From: DATBAK01 sp038240075
Lineage (GTDB): Bacteria; Actinomycetota; Acidimicrobiia; IMCC26256; PALSA-610
Direction: 5' to 3'
DNA length: 64,000 nt
Assembly: GCA_038240075.1 (NCBI GenBank)
Contig: JBBSEC010000001.1
Coordinates: 93,222-157,221 of the forward strand
Every line of letters starts with the position of its first letter. Within the stretch, counting starts at the first letter, position 1. A model generated the notes under the pieces. The model saw only the letters and a program-made list of their open reading frames with translations. It was not told the origin of the DNA and did not search any database. A program made the position numbers and the translations under genes. Of this stretch, positions 1 through 8,925 are shown one piece after another.

Positions 1-304
1 GCGATCCGCTGAGCGTCTCAAAGCGGGCCGGCGCGCCGTCGGCCAACCGGCCGGTCTCCCAGAGTGCGTGCGCGGACGCAAGCGTCGCGTGCCCGCAGAG
101 CGCAACCTCGACGCTGGGCGTGAACCAGCGCAACGACCACGCGTCGCTGAGCGGCAGCAGGAATGCGGTCTCCGAGAGGTTCATCTCCGCACCGACCGAC
201 TGCATCCACGCGTCGTCGCGCTCACGGTCGAGGAAACACACGGCGGCCGCGTTGCCGGCGAACGCCTCCGAGGTGAACGCGTCGATCTGCAGCAGCGGAA
301 GCAC
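1..304 (-). CDS. PhzF-family isomerase/epimerase, N-terminal part (runs off the window edge)
   Basis: This minus-strand reading frame begins with GTG at 302-304 and is still open at base 1, so only about the first 100 residues are present. The visible N-terminus reads LPLLQIDAFTSEAF, then GNAAAV, and later VEVALCGHATLASAHALWE. Those are the beginning, the GNP/GNA-type loop and the CGHAT signature of the PhzF (phenazine biosynthesis-like) fold. Family members are cofactor-independent isomerases or epimerases of small metabolites; the conserved acid-base Glu sits near the MNLSETAF stretch, which is present. The substrate cannot be told. It lies about 40 bases upstream of, and on the same strand as nothing else visible; the carboxylase gene ends at 347. 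The family assignment is firm; the precise function is unknown. Confidence 0.85.
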   Translation of the reverse strand, partial: MLPLLQIDAFTSEAFAGNAAAVCFLDRERDDAWMQSVGAEMNLSETAFLLPLSDAWSLRWFTPSVEVALCGHATLASAHALWETGRLADGAPARFETLSGS

Positions 305-346
305 GGCGACGAAACTAGTGGCACGGTCGCCGCGGCGACGCCGGGT

Positions 347-2113
347 TTATTCGATGACCGCCAGCACGTCGCCGGTGCCGACGGTGTCGCCGGTCGTGAC
401 GCGCAGCTCCTTCACCGTGCCCGACTTCTCCGCGTTGATGTGGTTCTCCATCTTCATCGCTTCGAGCACCACGAGCGCCTGGCCGCTCTCGACCGTGTCG
501 CCCACGGCGACGAGGACCTTCACGATGGTTCCCTGCATCGGGGCGACGACGGTGCCGCCTCCGGCTCCGCCGGCCGACGATACCCGCGCCGCGGCGCGGG
601 GACGCGCGCGCGTCGCGGCGGCTGCGGGTGCGGCGGCCGTCTCGTCGACCCAGACCTTCACGACGAAGCGCTTGCCGTCGACCTCGACGGGGAGCGTGCG
701 TTCCACGAGTGCGGGTCGTTCTTCGCCGTCGGCGGCCGCCGCGGGAGCGGGCGCGGCGACGTCGGCGAACAGCGCGGGGTCGAGCTCGTCTTCCACCCAT
801 TTCGTGGAATGCTGCACCGCCGCGAAATCGGGGTGCGAGACGAGTGCGATGTGCGCGGGGATCGTGGTCTTCACGCCCGCGATCTCGAACTCCTCGAGCG
901 CGCGCTTCGTGCGCGCGATCGCGCGGTCGCGGTCGGGCGCCCATACGACGAGCTTCCCGATGAGGTTGTCGTAGTACTGCGACACCGTGTCGCCCTCTTC
1001 GTACCCGCCGTCCCAACGCACGCCGGGCCCCGACGGCACGCGCAGGCGCGTGATGGTGCCGGGCGACGGCAGGAACTTCTTCGCCGGGTTCTCGGCGTTG
1101 ATGCGGCACTCGATCGCGTGCCCCTGGAGCCGCACGCTCTTCTGCTTGATCGTCAACTTCTTGCCCGCCGCGATGTTGAGCTGCTGCTCCACGAGGTCGA
1201 GCTTGCTGATCTCTTCGGTGACGCAGTGCTCGACCTGCAGGCGGGTGTTCATCTCGAGGAACCAGAACTCGCCGTCCTGGAAGAGCATCTCGACCGTGCC
1301 GGCATTCACGTAGCCGCACGCGAGCGCCACCTTCACCGCCGCCTCACCCATCGCGACGCGGGTCTCGGGCGGGATGCCCGGCGCCGGGGCTTCCTCGATG
1401 AGCTTCTGGTGCCGGCGCTGGGTCGAGCAGTCGCGGTCGCCGACGTAGATGCCGTTGCCGTGCGAGTCGCACAACACCTGGAGCTCGACGTGACGCGGGC
1501 GGGTGAGGTAGCGCTCGAGGTACGCCTCGGGGCGACCGAAGTACGCCTGCGCCTCGCGGGTTGCCGATTCGAGAGCGGCCGGCGCCGCCTCTGCGTTCTC
1601 GACGACCTTCATGCCGCGACCACCACCGCCGTACGCGGCCTTGATCGCGACCGGGTATCCGAACTCGGCGCCGAAGGCGAGGATCTCCGAGACATCCTCG
1701 ATCGCGGTCGTGGTGCCCGGCACCGATGCGACCTCCGCCCGGGCCGCGGCCAACCGCGAGGAGATCTTGTCGCCCATGATCTCGATGGCTTCCGGCGGCG
1801 GGCCGATCCAGGTCACGCCCGCGGCGACGATCGCCCGCGCGAAGTCGGCGTTCTCGCTGAAGAAGCCGTAGCCGGGGTGCACGCCGTCGGCGCCCGACTG
1901 CTCGAGCGCGGCCAGGATCCGGTCGGTCGCGAGGTAGCTCTCGGCCGCGGTCTGGCCGCCGAGCGCGTAGGCCTCGTCGGCGTAGCGGACATGCTTGGCG
2001 TCACGATCGAGGTCGGAGTACACGGCGACGGTCGCGATGCCGAGCTCACGACACGTGCGCATCACCCGTACGGCGATCTCGCCCCGGTTCGCGATGAGGA
2101 TCTTCGACAGCAC
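347..2113 (-). CDS. Acyl-CoA carboxylase alpha subunit (biotin carboxylase + biotin carrier domain)
   Basis: The 588-residue protein carries out ATP-dependent carboxylation of its own biotin and hands the carboxyl group to a separate carboxyltransferase beta subunit. The substrate is probably acetyl- or propionyl-CoA. Order: biotin carboxylase N-domain (KILIANRGEIAVRV), ATP-grasp domain with the glycine-rich AYGGGGRGM loop and the FLEMNTRLQVEH motif, C-domain, an Ala/Pro-rich linker near 490-515, and a biotinyl domain ending in VLEAMKMEN, with the biotin-accepting Lys near 554. I chose GTG at 2111-2113 because the conserved family N-terminus begins there; an in-frame extension to 2254 would run into the divergent biotin ligase. 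The neighbouring ligase gene probably biotinylates this protein. No beta subunit is in the window. Confidence 0.93.
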   Translation of the reverse strand: MLSKILIANRGEIAVRVMRTCRELGIATVAVYSDLDRDAKHVRYADEAYALGGQTAAESYLATDRILAALEQSGADGVHPGYGFFSENADFARAIVAAGVTWIGPPPEAIEIMGDKISSRLAAARAEVASVPGTTTAIEDVSEILAFGAEFGYPVAIKAAYGGGGRGMKVVENAEAAPAALESATREAQAYFGRPEAYLERYLTRPRHVELQVLCDSHGNGIYVGDRDCSTQRRHQKLIEEAPAPGIPPETRVAMGEAAVKVALACGYVNAGTVEMLFQDGEFWFLEMNTRLQVEHCVTEEISKLDLVEQQLNIAAGKKLTIKQKSVRLQGHAIECRINAENPAKKFLPSPGTITRLRVPSGPGVRWDGGYEEGDTVSQYYDNLIGKLVVWAPDRDRAIARTKRALEEFEIAGVKTTIPAHIALVSHPDFAAVQHSTKWVEDELDPALFADVAAPAPAAAADGEERPALVERTLPVEVDGKRFVVKVWVDETAAAPAAAATRARPRAAARVSSAGGAGGGTVVAPMQGTIVKVLVAVGDTVESGQALVVLEAMKMENHINAEKSGTVKELRVTTGDTVGTGDVLAVIE

Positions 2114-2159
2114 GTGCAGCCCCCGCTCGGCGTGGATACGGCCCCGTATCCTACGGGTG

Positions 2160-2942
2160 ATGCCGAAGCCCACGGCCAGCCGGCGCGACTTCTCGGCCGC
2201 GCTGGCCGGCACCCGCTTCCGAGAGGTCCGCTGGTTCGAGTCGCTCGACTCCACGAACCGCTACCTCGCCGACGAGGCTGTTGCCGGTGCCGCGCCCGGT
2301 CTCGTTGCCGTCGCCGACGCGCAGACCGCGGGGCGCGGCCGCCTCGGCCGCACCTGGATCGCGCCGCCGGGCGCGTCGCTGCTCACCTCGGCGTTGCTCG
2401 ACGGGAGCGTTCCTGTCGAGGAGCGCCATCTCGTGGTGGTCGCGGCCGCGCTCGCCGCGATCGACGCGGTCGAGTCGCAGTGCGGCTTCCGGCCCCGCCT
2501 GAAGTGGCCGAACGACCTCGTGGTCGGCGACCGCAAGCTCGCGGGGTTGTTGGCTGAGGCCCCGACGAAGCGGGCCGTGATCGTCGGGATGGGGTTGAAC
2601 GTCGACTGGGATGCGTTTCCGCCCGAGCTCGCGGCGACCGCAACCGCGTGCAACCGCGAGGGCCGGTCGGCGCCCCGCGAAACATTGCTCGCGGCGTGGC
2701 TGCGCGGACTCGACGGACGTTTGCAGGCCCTCGCCGACGACGGCGCGCGGTCGCTGCGTTCCGACAACATCGCGGCCAGTGCGACGCTCGGGCGAGAGGT
2801 GCGCGTCGAGCGCGCGAATGACGTCCTCGTCGGTGAAGCGATCGCGCTGACCGAGCTGGGTCACCTCGTCGTGCGCGCCGCCGACGGAGCCGAGCACACG
2901 GTCAGTGCCGGTGACGTCATCCATCTCCGGCCTACGGCGTGA
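2160..2942 (+). CDS. birA: Biotin--[acetyl-CoA-carboxylase] ligase
   Basis: A cytoplasmic enzyme that activates biotin with ATP and attaches it to the carrier-domain lysine. The 260-residue protein shows the biotin-binding loop GRGRLGRTW near residue 60 and the ligase motif KWPNDLVVGDRKLAGLL near 115-130, then a small C-terminal SH3-like domain. It lacks the N-terminal helix-turn-helix of E. coli BirA, so it is a mono-functional ligase without repressor activity, as is usual in actinobacteria. ATG at 2160 is preferred (GTG at 2157 is adjacent); both give the same protein within one residue. It is divergent from the biotin carboxylase gene, whose start is 46 bases away, and its end overlaps the convergent MFS gene by 11 bases. 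Confidence 0.93.
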   Translation: MPKPTASRRDFSAALAGTRFREVRWFESLDSTNRYLADEAVAGAAPGLVAVADAQTAGRGRLGRTWIAPPGASLLTSALLDGSVPVEERHLVVVAAALAAIDAVESQCGFRPRLKWPNDLVVGDRKLAGLLAEAPTKRAVIVGMGLNVDWDAFPPELAATATACNREGRSAPRETLLAAWLRGLDGRLQALADDGARSLRSDNIAASATLGREVRVERANDVLVGEAIALTELGHLVVRAADGAEHTVSAGDVIHLRPTA

Positions 2943-4221
2943 CCGGGAGCGCGGCCGCGGCGGCGCTGTCGCGCGCGTCGTAGCGACGGAACGCAGGAAG
3001 CGCGAGACCGAGGATTGCGCTGCCGAGCACGCAGAGCACGCCGCCGGAGACGATCGAGGTCTGCACGCTGAACGCGCTGGCGACACCGCCGGCTTCGACG
3101 TTGCCCAGCGACGGCCCGACCGAGTAGCTCACCTGCTCGATGCCGGCGAGCCGGCCGCGCAGGGCGTCGGGGATCGTCTCGTTCCAGATGATCATCCGGA
3201 AGATCCCGCTCACCATGTCGGCTCCGCCCGCCAACGCGAGGAACGCGAACGCGACCCACAAGGAATGGGCCAGGCCGAACGCGATGATCGCGAAGCCCCA
3301 CGCGGTCGCCGCCCAGAGCACCGCTGCGCCGTGCCGCTGCACGCGCCGGGTCCAGCCGCTCGTCGCGGTGGCGACCAATGATCCCACCGCGGGCGCGGCG
3401 TAGATCCAACCGAGCGCCCGCGCGCCGCCGAAGCTCACCGCGAGGGCCGGGAATAACGCGGTCGGCATGCCGAAGAACATGGCGTTGATGTCGACGAGAT
3501 AGGTGCCGATCAGCTCCGGCCGCGAGCGCGCGTAGCGGAAGCCTTCGATGATGCGCCGGAGGCTCGGCGGTTCCGCGTCGACCGACGGTGGCACTGCGTG
3601 CATGAGTGCGAGCATCGCGAGTGAGACGGTGAAGCTGGCGACGTCGAAGCCGTACGCGCCGCGAAGGCCGATGGTCGCGATGAGCACGCCACCGAGCGCC
3701 GGTCCCGCGATCATGCCGACGGCCATGTTCATGGCACCCACCGCGCTCGCGGCCTTCAAGTCCTCGCGCGGCACGATCCGCGGCACCATCGCTTCGAGCG
3801 CGGGCCGCTGCAGTCCCTCGAGCGTCGCCATCACGGCCGCGATCACGTAGAGGAACGCAACCTTCGGGTGGGAGAGCGTCGCGTTCCCGAGCAGCGCGGC
3901 CGAACAGGCCATCAGGCCGATCTCGGCGAGCCACGTCTGCCGGCGCCGATCGGTCGCGTCGGCGAGCGCGCCACCGATGAGCGCGGCCGCAACGAGCGGG
4001 ACGATCTCGGCCAGTCCGAGGAGACCGACCGCGAGCGACGAGTGCGTGAGCTCGTAGACCTGGAACGGGATCGCGACGTAGGTGACCATCCCGCCGATGA
4101 ACGACACCGCGCGGCCGACCGTCAGGAGCCGGAAGTCGCGGTGACGCAGCGGCGCGAGGTCGACGACCGCGGCGCGCAGGATGCGCCGCCACCGCGAACC
4201 GTTCCCCTCTGTTGGTTCCAT
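2932..4221 (-). CDS. MFS transporter (EntS/MFS_3-like exporter)
   Basis: The 429-residue integral membrane protein has about 12 hydrophobic segments and the loop GGALADATDRRRQ after helix 2, a variant of the MFS signature. DLAPLRHRDFRLL near residue 20 and GPALGGVLIATIGLRGAYGFD around 165 are shared almost word for word with the second MFS gene at 48903-50165, so the two are paralogues. The family includes exporters of siderophores and drugs; the cargo is unknown. It lies 36 bases downstream of pabC on the same strand and is probably the last gene of the pabB-pabC operon. The C-terminal coding end overlaps birA. Confidence 0.85.
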   Translation of the reverse strand: MEPTEGNGSRWRRILRAAVVDLAPLRHRDFRLLTVGRAVSFIGGMVTYVAIPFQVYELTHSSLAVGLLGLAEIVPLVAAALIGGALADATDRRRQTWLAEIGLMACSAALLGNATLSHPKVAFLYVIAAVMATLEGLQRPALEAMVPRIVPREDLKAASAVGAMNMAVGMIAGPALGGVLIATIGLRGAYGFDVASFTVSLAMLALMHAVPPSVDAEPPSLRRIIEGFRYARSRPELIGTYLVDINAMFFGMPTALFPALAVSFGGARALGWIYAAPAVGSLVATATSGWTRRVQRHGAAVLWAATAWGFAIIAFGLAHSLWVAFAFLALAGGADMVSGIFRMIIWNETIPDALRGRLAGIEQVSYSVGPSLGNVEAGGVASAFSVQTSIVSGGVLCVLGSAILGLALPAFRRYDARDSAAAAALPVTP

Positions 4222-4257
4222 GTCGGCTGCCGTCCACGGGTCTACGGGTCGAGCGGT

Positions 4258-5106
4258 CTAGGGATCAAGATCGCGCGCCACGAGGTCACGGAACGCCTGC
4301 GCGAGGCAGGTGGCGATCGGACCGGGTGCGTCGAGGGCGCGGGCGTCACGCTGTTCGTCGATCAGCGCACTGACAGCCTGCACCTCGCGCGTCGTCGACG
4401 AGAGGAACATTTCGGAGACCGAGGCCAGCTCGCCCATCGGCACGTCGGCCTCCAGGGCTTCGACACCGCACCCCGGCGCCAGCTCCAACAGCAGCCCCCG
4501 GGTCACGCCGAGCAGACATCCGGCCGCCGGCGGCGGCGTGATCGCCACGCCATCGCGGATGACGAAGACGTTCGAGCCGGTCGCCTCGCAGAGGTTGCCC
4601 GCGGTGTTCGCGAACAGCGCTTCCTCGGCTCCGCGTTCTTCGGCGTACGCGAGGGCGCGCACGTTCGCGGCGTACGAGATCGTCTTGAGGCCCGCGACGG
4701 CCGAGCGTTCGTTGCGCGTCCACGGCGTCATCGCGACGCGCGTCGTCGGCGACGCGGGATGGAACGCGACCGCAACGACGAACGCGGTCGGGACCGCACC
4801 CGCGCGACTCGATCCCGGTGGGCCTTCGCCGCCGGTCACGGTGACCCGAAGGCGCGCGTCAGTCAGGCCGTTCGCCGCAACGACCGCGTCGGCCGCGAAG
4901 CGCAGGCGCTCAGGGTCGGGGAGCGCGAGGCCGAGACCGGCCGCCGAGTGCGCGAGGCGGGCGAAGTGCCGCCGCCACGCAAACGGCACCCCGCGGTACA
5001 CCCGCAGGGTCTCGAACACGCCGTCGCCGACGACGAGGCCGCGATCGAGCGGCGAGATCCTCGCGTCGCGGATGTCGAGGAGCTCGCCGTCGATCCAGAC
5101 GATCAC
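4258..5106 (-). CDS. pabC: Aminotransferase class IV, probable 4-amino-4-deoxychorismate lyase
   Basis: A PLP enzyme of fold type IV, 282 residues. It shows DRGLVVGDGVFETLRV near 20-35, the catalytic-lysine motif GLKTISYAANV near 145, and the EALFANTAGNLCEATGSNVFV phosphate/substrate stretch near 170-190. The GTG start at 5104-5106 overlaps the pabB stop (GTGA). Directly after pabB, the most economical role is conversion of aminodeoxychorismate to 4-aminobenzoate plus pyruvate for folate synthesis. Branched-chain or D-amino-acid transaminases share this fold, so the assignment leans on context. Confidence 0.82.
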   Translation of the reverse strand: MIVWIDGELLDIRDARISPLDRGLVVGDGVFETLRVYRGVPFAWRRHFARLAHSAAGLGLALPDPERLRFAADAVVAANGLTDARLRVTVTGGEGPPGSSRAGAVPTAFVVAVAFHPASPTTRVAMTPWTRNERSAVAGLKTISYAANVRALAYAEERGAEEALFANTAGNLCEATGSNVFVIRDGVAITPPPAAGCLLGVTRGLLLELAPGCGVEALEADVPMGELASVSEMFLSSTTREVQAVSALIDEQRDARALDAPGPIATCLAQAFRDLVARDLDP

Positions 5107-6368
5107 GGTGTTTCTGGGCGCGGCGCCGAGAGCTGCGCAACCAGGCTCGTCGGCGTGACCGAACCGGCCGCCGCGAGCAGGCGCTGCGCCTTCAACTCGG
5201 TCTCGGCCCACTCCGACGCCGCGTCGGAGTCGGCCACGATCCCGCCGCCGACGCCGAGGTCGGTGAACCCGTGCGTGATCGTGAACGTGCGGATCGCAAC
5301 CGCAAGCTCGGCGGTGCGCGCGTCGGCGTCGATCCAGCCGATCGCTCCGCAGTAGACGCCCCGCCGCACCGGCTCGATGTCCTCGATCGCCTGCATCACG
5401 CGCGGCTTCGGCGCGCCGGTGATCGACGCGGGCGGGAAGGTTGCGTGCACGAGGTCGGCGAGACCGGTGTTGGGACGCAGACGTCCCTCGATGGTGCTGA
5501 CGAGGTGGAACAGGCCGGGGTGAGCCTCGATCGCGGCGAGCTGCAGCGTGCGTACCGACCCGGGCACGCACACGCGTCCGAGGTCGTTGCGCGCGAGGTC
5601 GACGATCATCACGTGCTCGGCGCGGTCCTTCGCGCTTCCGAGCAGTGCCGCCTGATCGGCGTCGGTTCCCTTGATCGGGCGCGTGGTGACGCGGTCGCCG
5701 CGGCGCTCGAGGAACAGCTCGGGAGACGCGGAGACGATCGCCGGGCAGTACGGCGCCTCGGGCCCGAACGTCAGCAGCGCGGCGTGCGGCGCTGGGTTCT
5801 GCCGGTCGAGGGAGAGGTAGAGCGCACGCGGGTCGGCGGCGCGCGGCGAGGAGAGGCGGCGGGTGAGGTTCACCTGGTAGCACTCGCCGGCGTCGAGGAG
5901 GCCGTGGATCGTCTTCACGGCGTCGGTGTAGACGGAACGGTCGAGGCTCGACGTCCACCGCTCGAGACCGACGGGCTCCTCGTGGTCCTCGGATCGCCGG
6001 GCCCGCCACAGCGCCTGATCGAGCTGGTGACGGCCCTCACCGCGGCCCTCGACGACGGGATCCTCTCCCGGCGTGAAGGTGACCCGCGCGTCGAACCGCG
6101 CGAGCACCAGGTCGGGGATCGCGCGGTCGGCGGCGGCCCACGGCACGACCCGTTCGACCGCGCGGCCGAGGTCGTACGCGAGGTAGCCGGCCCACCAGCC
6201 GCCCTCGGCCTCGATCTCGTCGAGGGCGCGGAAACCGTCGCTGCCATGGGCGATGCGCACGTGCGCCGGCGCCGTCGCGACGATCGTGCTCGCGCCGTCT
6301 CGGACGATGGCGACACCCGCCCCGAGCGGAAGCTGCTCGAGCAGGGCGGGCACGGAAAGGTCCCGCAT
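5103..6368 (-). CDS. pabB: Aminodeoxychorismate synthase component I
   Basis: The 421-residue protein is a chorismate-binding enzyme that aminates chorismate at C4, the first step to 4-aminobenzoate for folate. It shows GECYQVNLTRRL near 165, the PIKGT motif (the Lys typical of PabB rather than TrpE, residue ~235), DLARNDLGRV, HLVSTIEGRL, and the C-terminal VGGGIVADSD block. No glutaminase (PabA) domain is fused, and none is encoded nearby, so the TrpG-type subunit must come from elsewhere. It is the first gene of a minus-strand operon with pabC (4-base overlap) and the MFS transporter. Confidence 0.9.
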   Translation of the reverse strand: MRDLSVPALLEQLPLGAGVAIVRDGASTIVATAPAHVRIAHGSDGFRALDEIEAEGGWWAGYLAYDLGRAVERVVPWAAADRAIPDLVLARFDARVTFTPGEDPVVEGRGEGRHQLDQALWRARRSEDHEEPVGLERWTSSLDRSVYTDAVKTIHGLLDAGECYQVNLTRRLSSPRAADPRALYLSLDRQNPAPHAALLTFGPEAPYCPAIVSASPELFLERRGDRVTTRPIKGTDADQAALLGSAKDRAEHVMIVDLARNDLGRVCVPGSVRTLQLAAIEAHPGLFHLVSTIEGRLRPNTGLADLVHATFPPASITGAPKPRVMQAIEDIEPVRRGVYCGAIGWIDADARTAELAVAIRTFTITHGFTDLGVGGGIVADSDAASEWAETELKAQRLLAAAGSVTPTSLVAQLSAPRPETP

Positions 6369-6449
6369 GAGGCGAAGGCTACCGGGGAATGGGCAAACCG
6401 CCCAGATCGGTGCTCGCCCTTTTCGAGGAGCGAGTGGTCGTGCTCGCGT

Positions 6450-7584
6450 TCAGGTGCTGCCGATATGTCGGCCGTCGGGGTTGGTGACGGTGAACGTGGT
6501 GCCGTCGAAGGTGGCGTGCCATCCGGGTTTGTGCAGCACGTGGTGGTGGTAGTCGCAGAGGAAGACGAGGTTCACAAGGACGGTCTTGCCGGCGGGGAAG
6601 GCGATGACGTGGTGGACTTCGCCGTGGGAGCGGTCGCAGCCGGGATATCGGCACCGGCCGTGGTCTCGGTGCAGGACCGCTCTGCGTAACTTCCGCGAGG
6701 GCCGGTACACGTCGGCTCCGACGTCGAGGGGCTTGCCGTCCGAACCGGTGACGATGATTTGGAGTTTCGAGGCGCAGAGCAGTTCGCTGATCTGGCTGGA
6801 GACGAGCGAGAGATCGCCGCTGGTCTCGAACTTGCCGCTGACAAGCGATTCGAGCGGGACGGTGATGGCGATGTGGGGTCGTTCGCCGTCCTCGGTCGGA
6901 CTTTCACCGGAGTCGAGGAAGTACCGGCAGATGCGTTGCAGTGCGGCTTCGCACCGTTGCGTGGCCGAGCGGGTGTCGTCTGCGGCGGGCATGTCGGTCG
7001 CGGCCTCGATCGCCTCGTTGATGATCGCGCCGCTCAAGGCGTCGTGATCACCTCGTGATGCCCACCGGTTCCCGACGGGGGAGATCGAGAACCGGTTCTT
7101 GTCTTCGGGCGGTTTCGCGTCGAGCTCGTCGCAGCGGGTCTGGTACTGGCGGATCATCGCGTCGAGCGCCACAAAATCACGCGCCGCCGCGAAGCGGAGC
7201 ATGCCCTCTTCCATCGTCGCGTAGATGTCTTCGTGACCGGACCGACGACCTTGCGCGATCGTGCCGGCGGCGTTCGCGGAGATCTCGCCCTGAGTCCACG
7301 CCTTCGCCACCAACGGCAGTGTTTCCATCGCTCTGGCGGTGGCGAGCGACGCGCGCGTCACGCAAACGCTGACCGGTCTTGTATTGCACCCACACCGGTG
7401 TCGAGCTCGCACCCTCACCAGACGGGATCCCGCGGCCGTGCAACGAGACCAACAATCGCGCGGCGACGGCTTCGCGGCGATCGTTCTCGCGACGGACCTC
7501 GATGAACGTCTCGCGGATCTCCGAATCGCACAACACGCTCGGGTCGAGCCGTTCGAGCTCAGCGATCGTGAGGGTTGCGGACAT
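6450..7584 (-). pseudogene. 13E12/DUF222-type HNH endonuclease-like gene, frameshifted
   Basis: Two overlapping frames on the minus strand together make one family member. The N-terminal frame starts at ATG 7584 (MSATLTIAELERL) and runs to VWVQYKTG; the homology then continues in another frame with VSVCVTRASLATARAMETLPL to the end at 6450. The break is near 7372-7378 and corresponds to a two-base loss or one-base gain (ACC-G-GTC where ACC-GGN-GTC is expected). The C-terminal part has a DUF222-like helical region and a complete HNH module: CRYPGCDR, then EVHHV, NLVFLC and HHH. The family is multicopy in actinobacteria and tied to mobile repeats. A sequencing error is possible. It has its own good promoter. 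Confidence 0.75.
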
Positions 7585-7590
7585 GTCCCA

Positions 7591-7619
7591 ATTGTACACG
7601 AACGCACGTTCGATCACAA
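7591..7619 (-). promoter_or_regulatory. Sigma-70-type promoter, leaderless start of the HNH gene
   Basis: On the minus strand TTGTGA (7614-7619) is followed after exactly 17 bases by TACAAT (7591-7596), the best -35/-10 pair I see in the window. Only six bases separate the -10 from the ATG at 7584, so transcription would begin at or next to the start codon and the message would be leaderless. A strong promoter in front of a frameshifted gene hints that the lesion is recent or is a sequencing error. Confidence 0.65.
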
Positions 7620-7726
7620 GCAGAAAAACTCAACAACGACAGGCGCGATTGCGCACTGTCTCCCCGGAGCAACCGTGACGAGTGCGCGGAACGACGGCAC
7701 CGCCCATACGTATGCGACCATGAAAC

Positions 7727-8869
7727 ATGGACTTCGAGCTATCCGAAGAGCAGGAGCAGTTCCAGGCGGTCGTGCGCGACTTCGCCCGCTCCGAGATCGC
7801 GCCCTACGCCGCCGACTGGGACCGCGAGGAGGTCTTCCCCGTCGAGGCCGTCCTGAAGATGGGCGCGCTCGGGCTCTTCGGCCTTCCGTTCCCGTCCGAG
7901 TACGGCGGCGGCGACGCCGACTTCCTCACCTACTGCCTCGCGATCGAGGAGCTGGCCCGCGTCGACTCGTCGATGGCGATCACCCTCGAAGCGGGCGTGA
8001 GTCTCGGCGCGGCACCGTTCTTCTACTCGGGTACCGAGGCGCAGAAGCAGGAGTACCTCGTGCCGATGATCGCCGGCACCGCGCTCGGCGCGTTCGGGTT
8101 GACCGAGGCCGAAGCCGGCTCCGATGCGGGCGCGACGCGTACGAACGCGACGTTCGAGGGTGACGAGTGGGTGATCAACGGGAGCAAGACGTTCATCACC
8201 AACTCGGGAACACCGATCACGAAGTGCGTGACGATCACCGCGCGCACCGGGCCGAACGAGATCTCCAACATCGTCGTCGACGCGCACGCGCCGGGGTTCG
8301 TCGTCGCACCGGCGTACCGGAAGATGGGTTGGCACGCGAGCGACACGCACGAGCTGAGCTTCGTCGACTGCCGCGTGCCCGCCGATCATCTGCTCGGAGA
8401 GCGCGGCCGCGGCTTTCAGACCTTCCTCACGATCCTCGACGGTGGTCGAATCGCGATCGCCGCACTCGCGGTCGGGCTCGCCCAGGCGTGCCTCGACGCC
8501 TCGCTCGAGTACGCGCGCGAGCGGCAGGCGTTCGGCGGGCCCATCGGCCGGTTCCAGGCCGTCGCGTTCAAGTGCGCCGACATGGCGGTCGCGGTCGAGA
8601 ACGCCCGCAATCTCACCTATAAAGCCGCGTGGCTACGCGATCACGGCAAACCGCACCGGCAGGCCGCGTCGATGGCGAAGCTCTACTCGAGCGAGGTCGC
8701 CGTCACCGCGACGCGCGAGGCCGTGCAGATCCACGGTGGCTACGGCTTCATGGAGGACTCACCGGTGAGCCGGCTCTACCGCGACGCCAAGATCCTCGAG
8801 ATCGGTGAGGGAACGAGCGAGATCCAGCGCCTCGTGCTCGCGCGCGGGCTCGGTCTTCCAGTCGAGTGA
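7727..8869 (+). CDS. Acyl-CoA dehydrogenase
   Basis: A 380-residue FAD flavoenzyme that introduces the alpha-beta double bond in an acyl-CoA during fatty-acid or branched-chain amino-acid breakdown, passing electrons to ETF. It shows the N-terminal LSEEQEQFQAVVRDFA helix, the AFGLTEAEAGSDAG flavin motif near 125-138, the WVINGSKTFITNS motif, RQAFGGPIGRFQAVAFK near 265-280, QIHGGYGF, and the C-terminal YRDAKILEIGEGTSEIQ. The Glu of EGTSE (~361) is in the catalytic-base position of the short/medium-chain class. It stands alone, about 140 bases from the divergent HNH gene. Chain-length preference cannot be read from the sequence. Confidence 0.92.
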   Translation: MDFELSEEQEQFQAVVRDFARSEIAPYAADWDREEVFPVEAVLKMGALGLFGLPFPSEYGGGDADFLTYCLAIEELARVDSSMAITLEAGVSLGAAPFFYSGTEAQKQEYLVPMIAGTALGAFGLTEAEAGSDAGATRTNATFEGDEWVINGSKTFITNSGTPITKCVTITARTGPNEISNIVVDAHAPGFVVAPAYRKMGWHASDTHELSFVDCRVPADHLLGERGRGFQTFLTILDGGRIAIAALAVGLAQACLDASLEYARERQAFGGPIGRFQAVAFKCADMAVAVENARNLTYKAAWLRDHGKPHRQAASMAKLYSSEVAVTATREAVQIHGGYGFMEDSPVSRLYRDAKILEIGEGTSEIQRLVLARGLGLPVE

Positions 8870-8910
8870 GTGGCTGAGAGCACTGCCCTGGGATTGACAG
8901 GTCGAGTCGC

Positions 8911-8916
8911 TAACAT
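8911..8916 (+). promoter_or_regulatory. Putative -10 hexamer of the LCP gene
   Basis: TAACAT lies nine bases before the GTG at 8926. A perfect TTGACA occurs at 8894-8899, but its 11-base spacing is too short for a standard pair, so the -35 is unclear. The arrangement fits the near-leaderless pattern seen at many genes here. Confidence 0.4.
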
Positions 8917-8925
8917 CGGCGCTTC

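Noticed and set aside
68..2557. Long plus-strand frame opposite the carboxylase gene
   Set aside because: Its residues are Arg/Asp/His-rich and match nothing; the minus strand encodes a complete carboxylase with all motifs.
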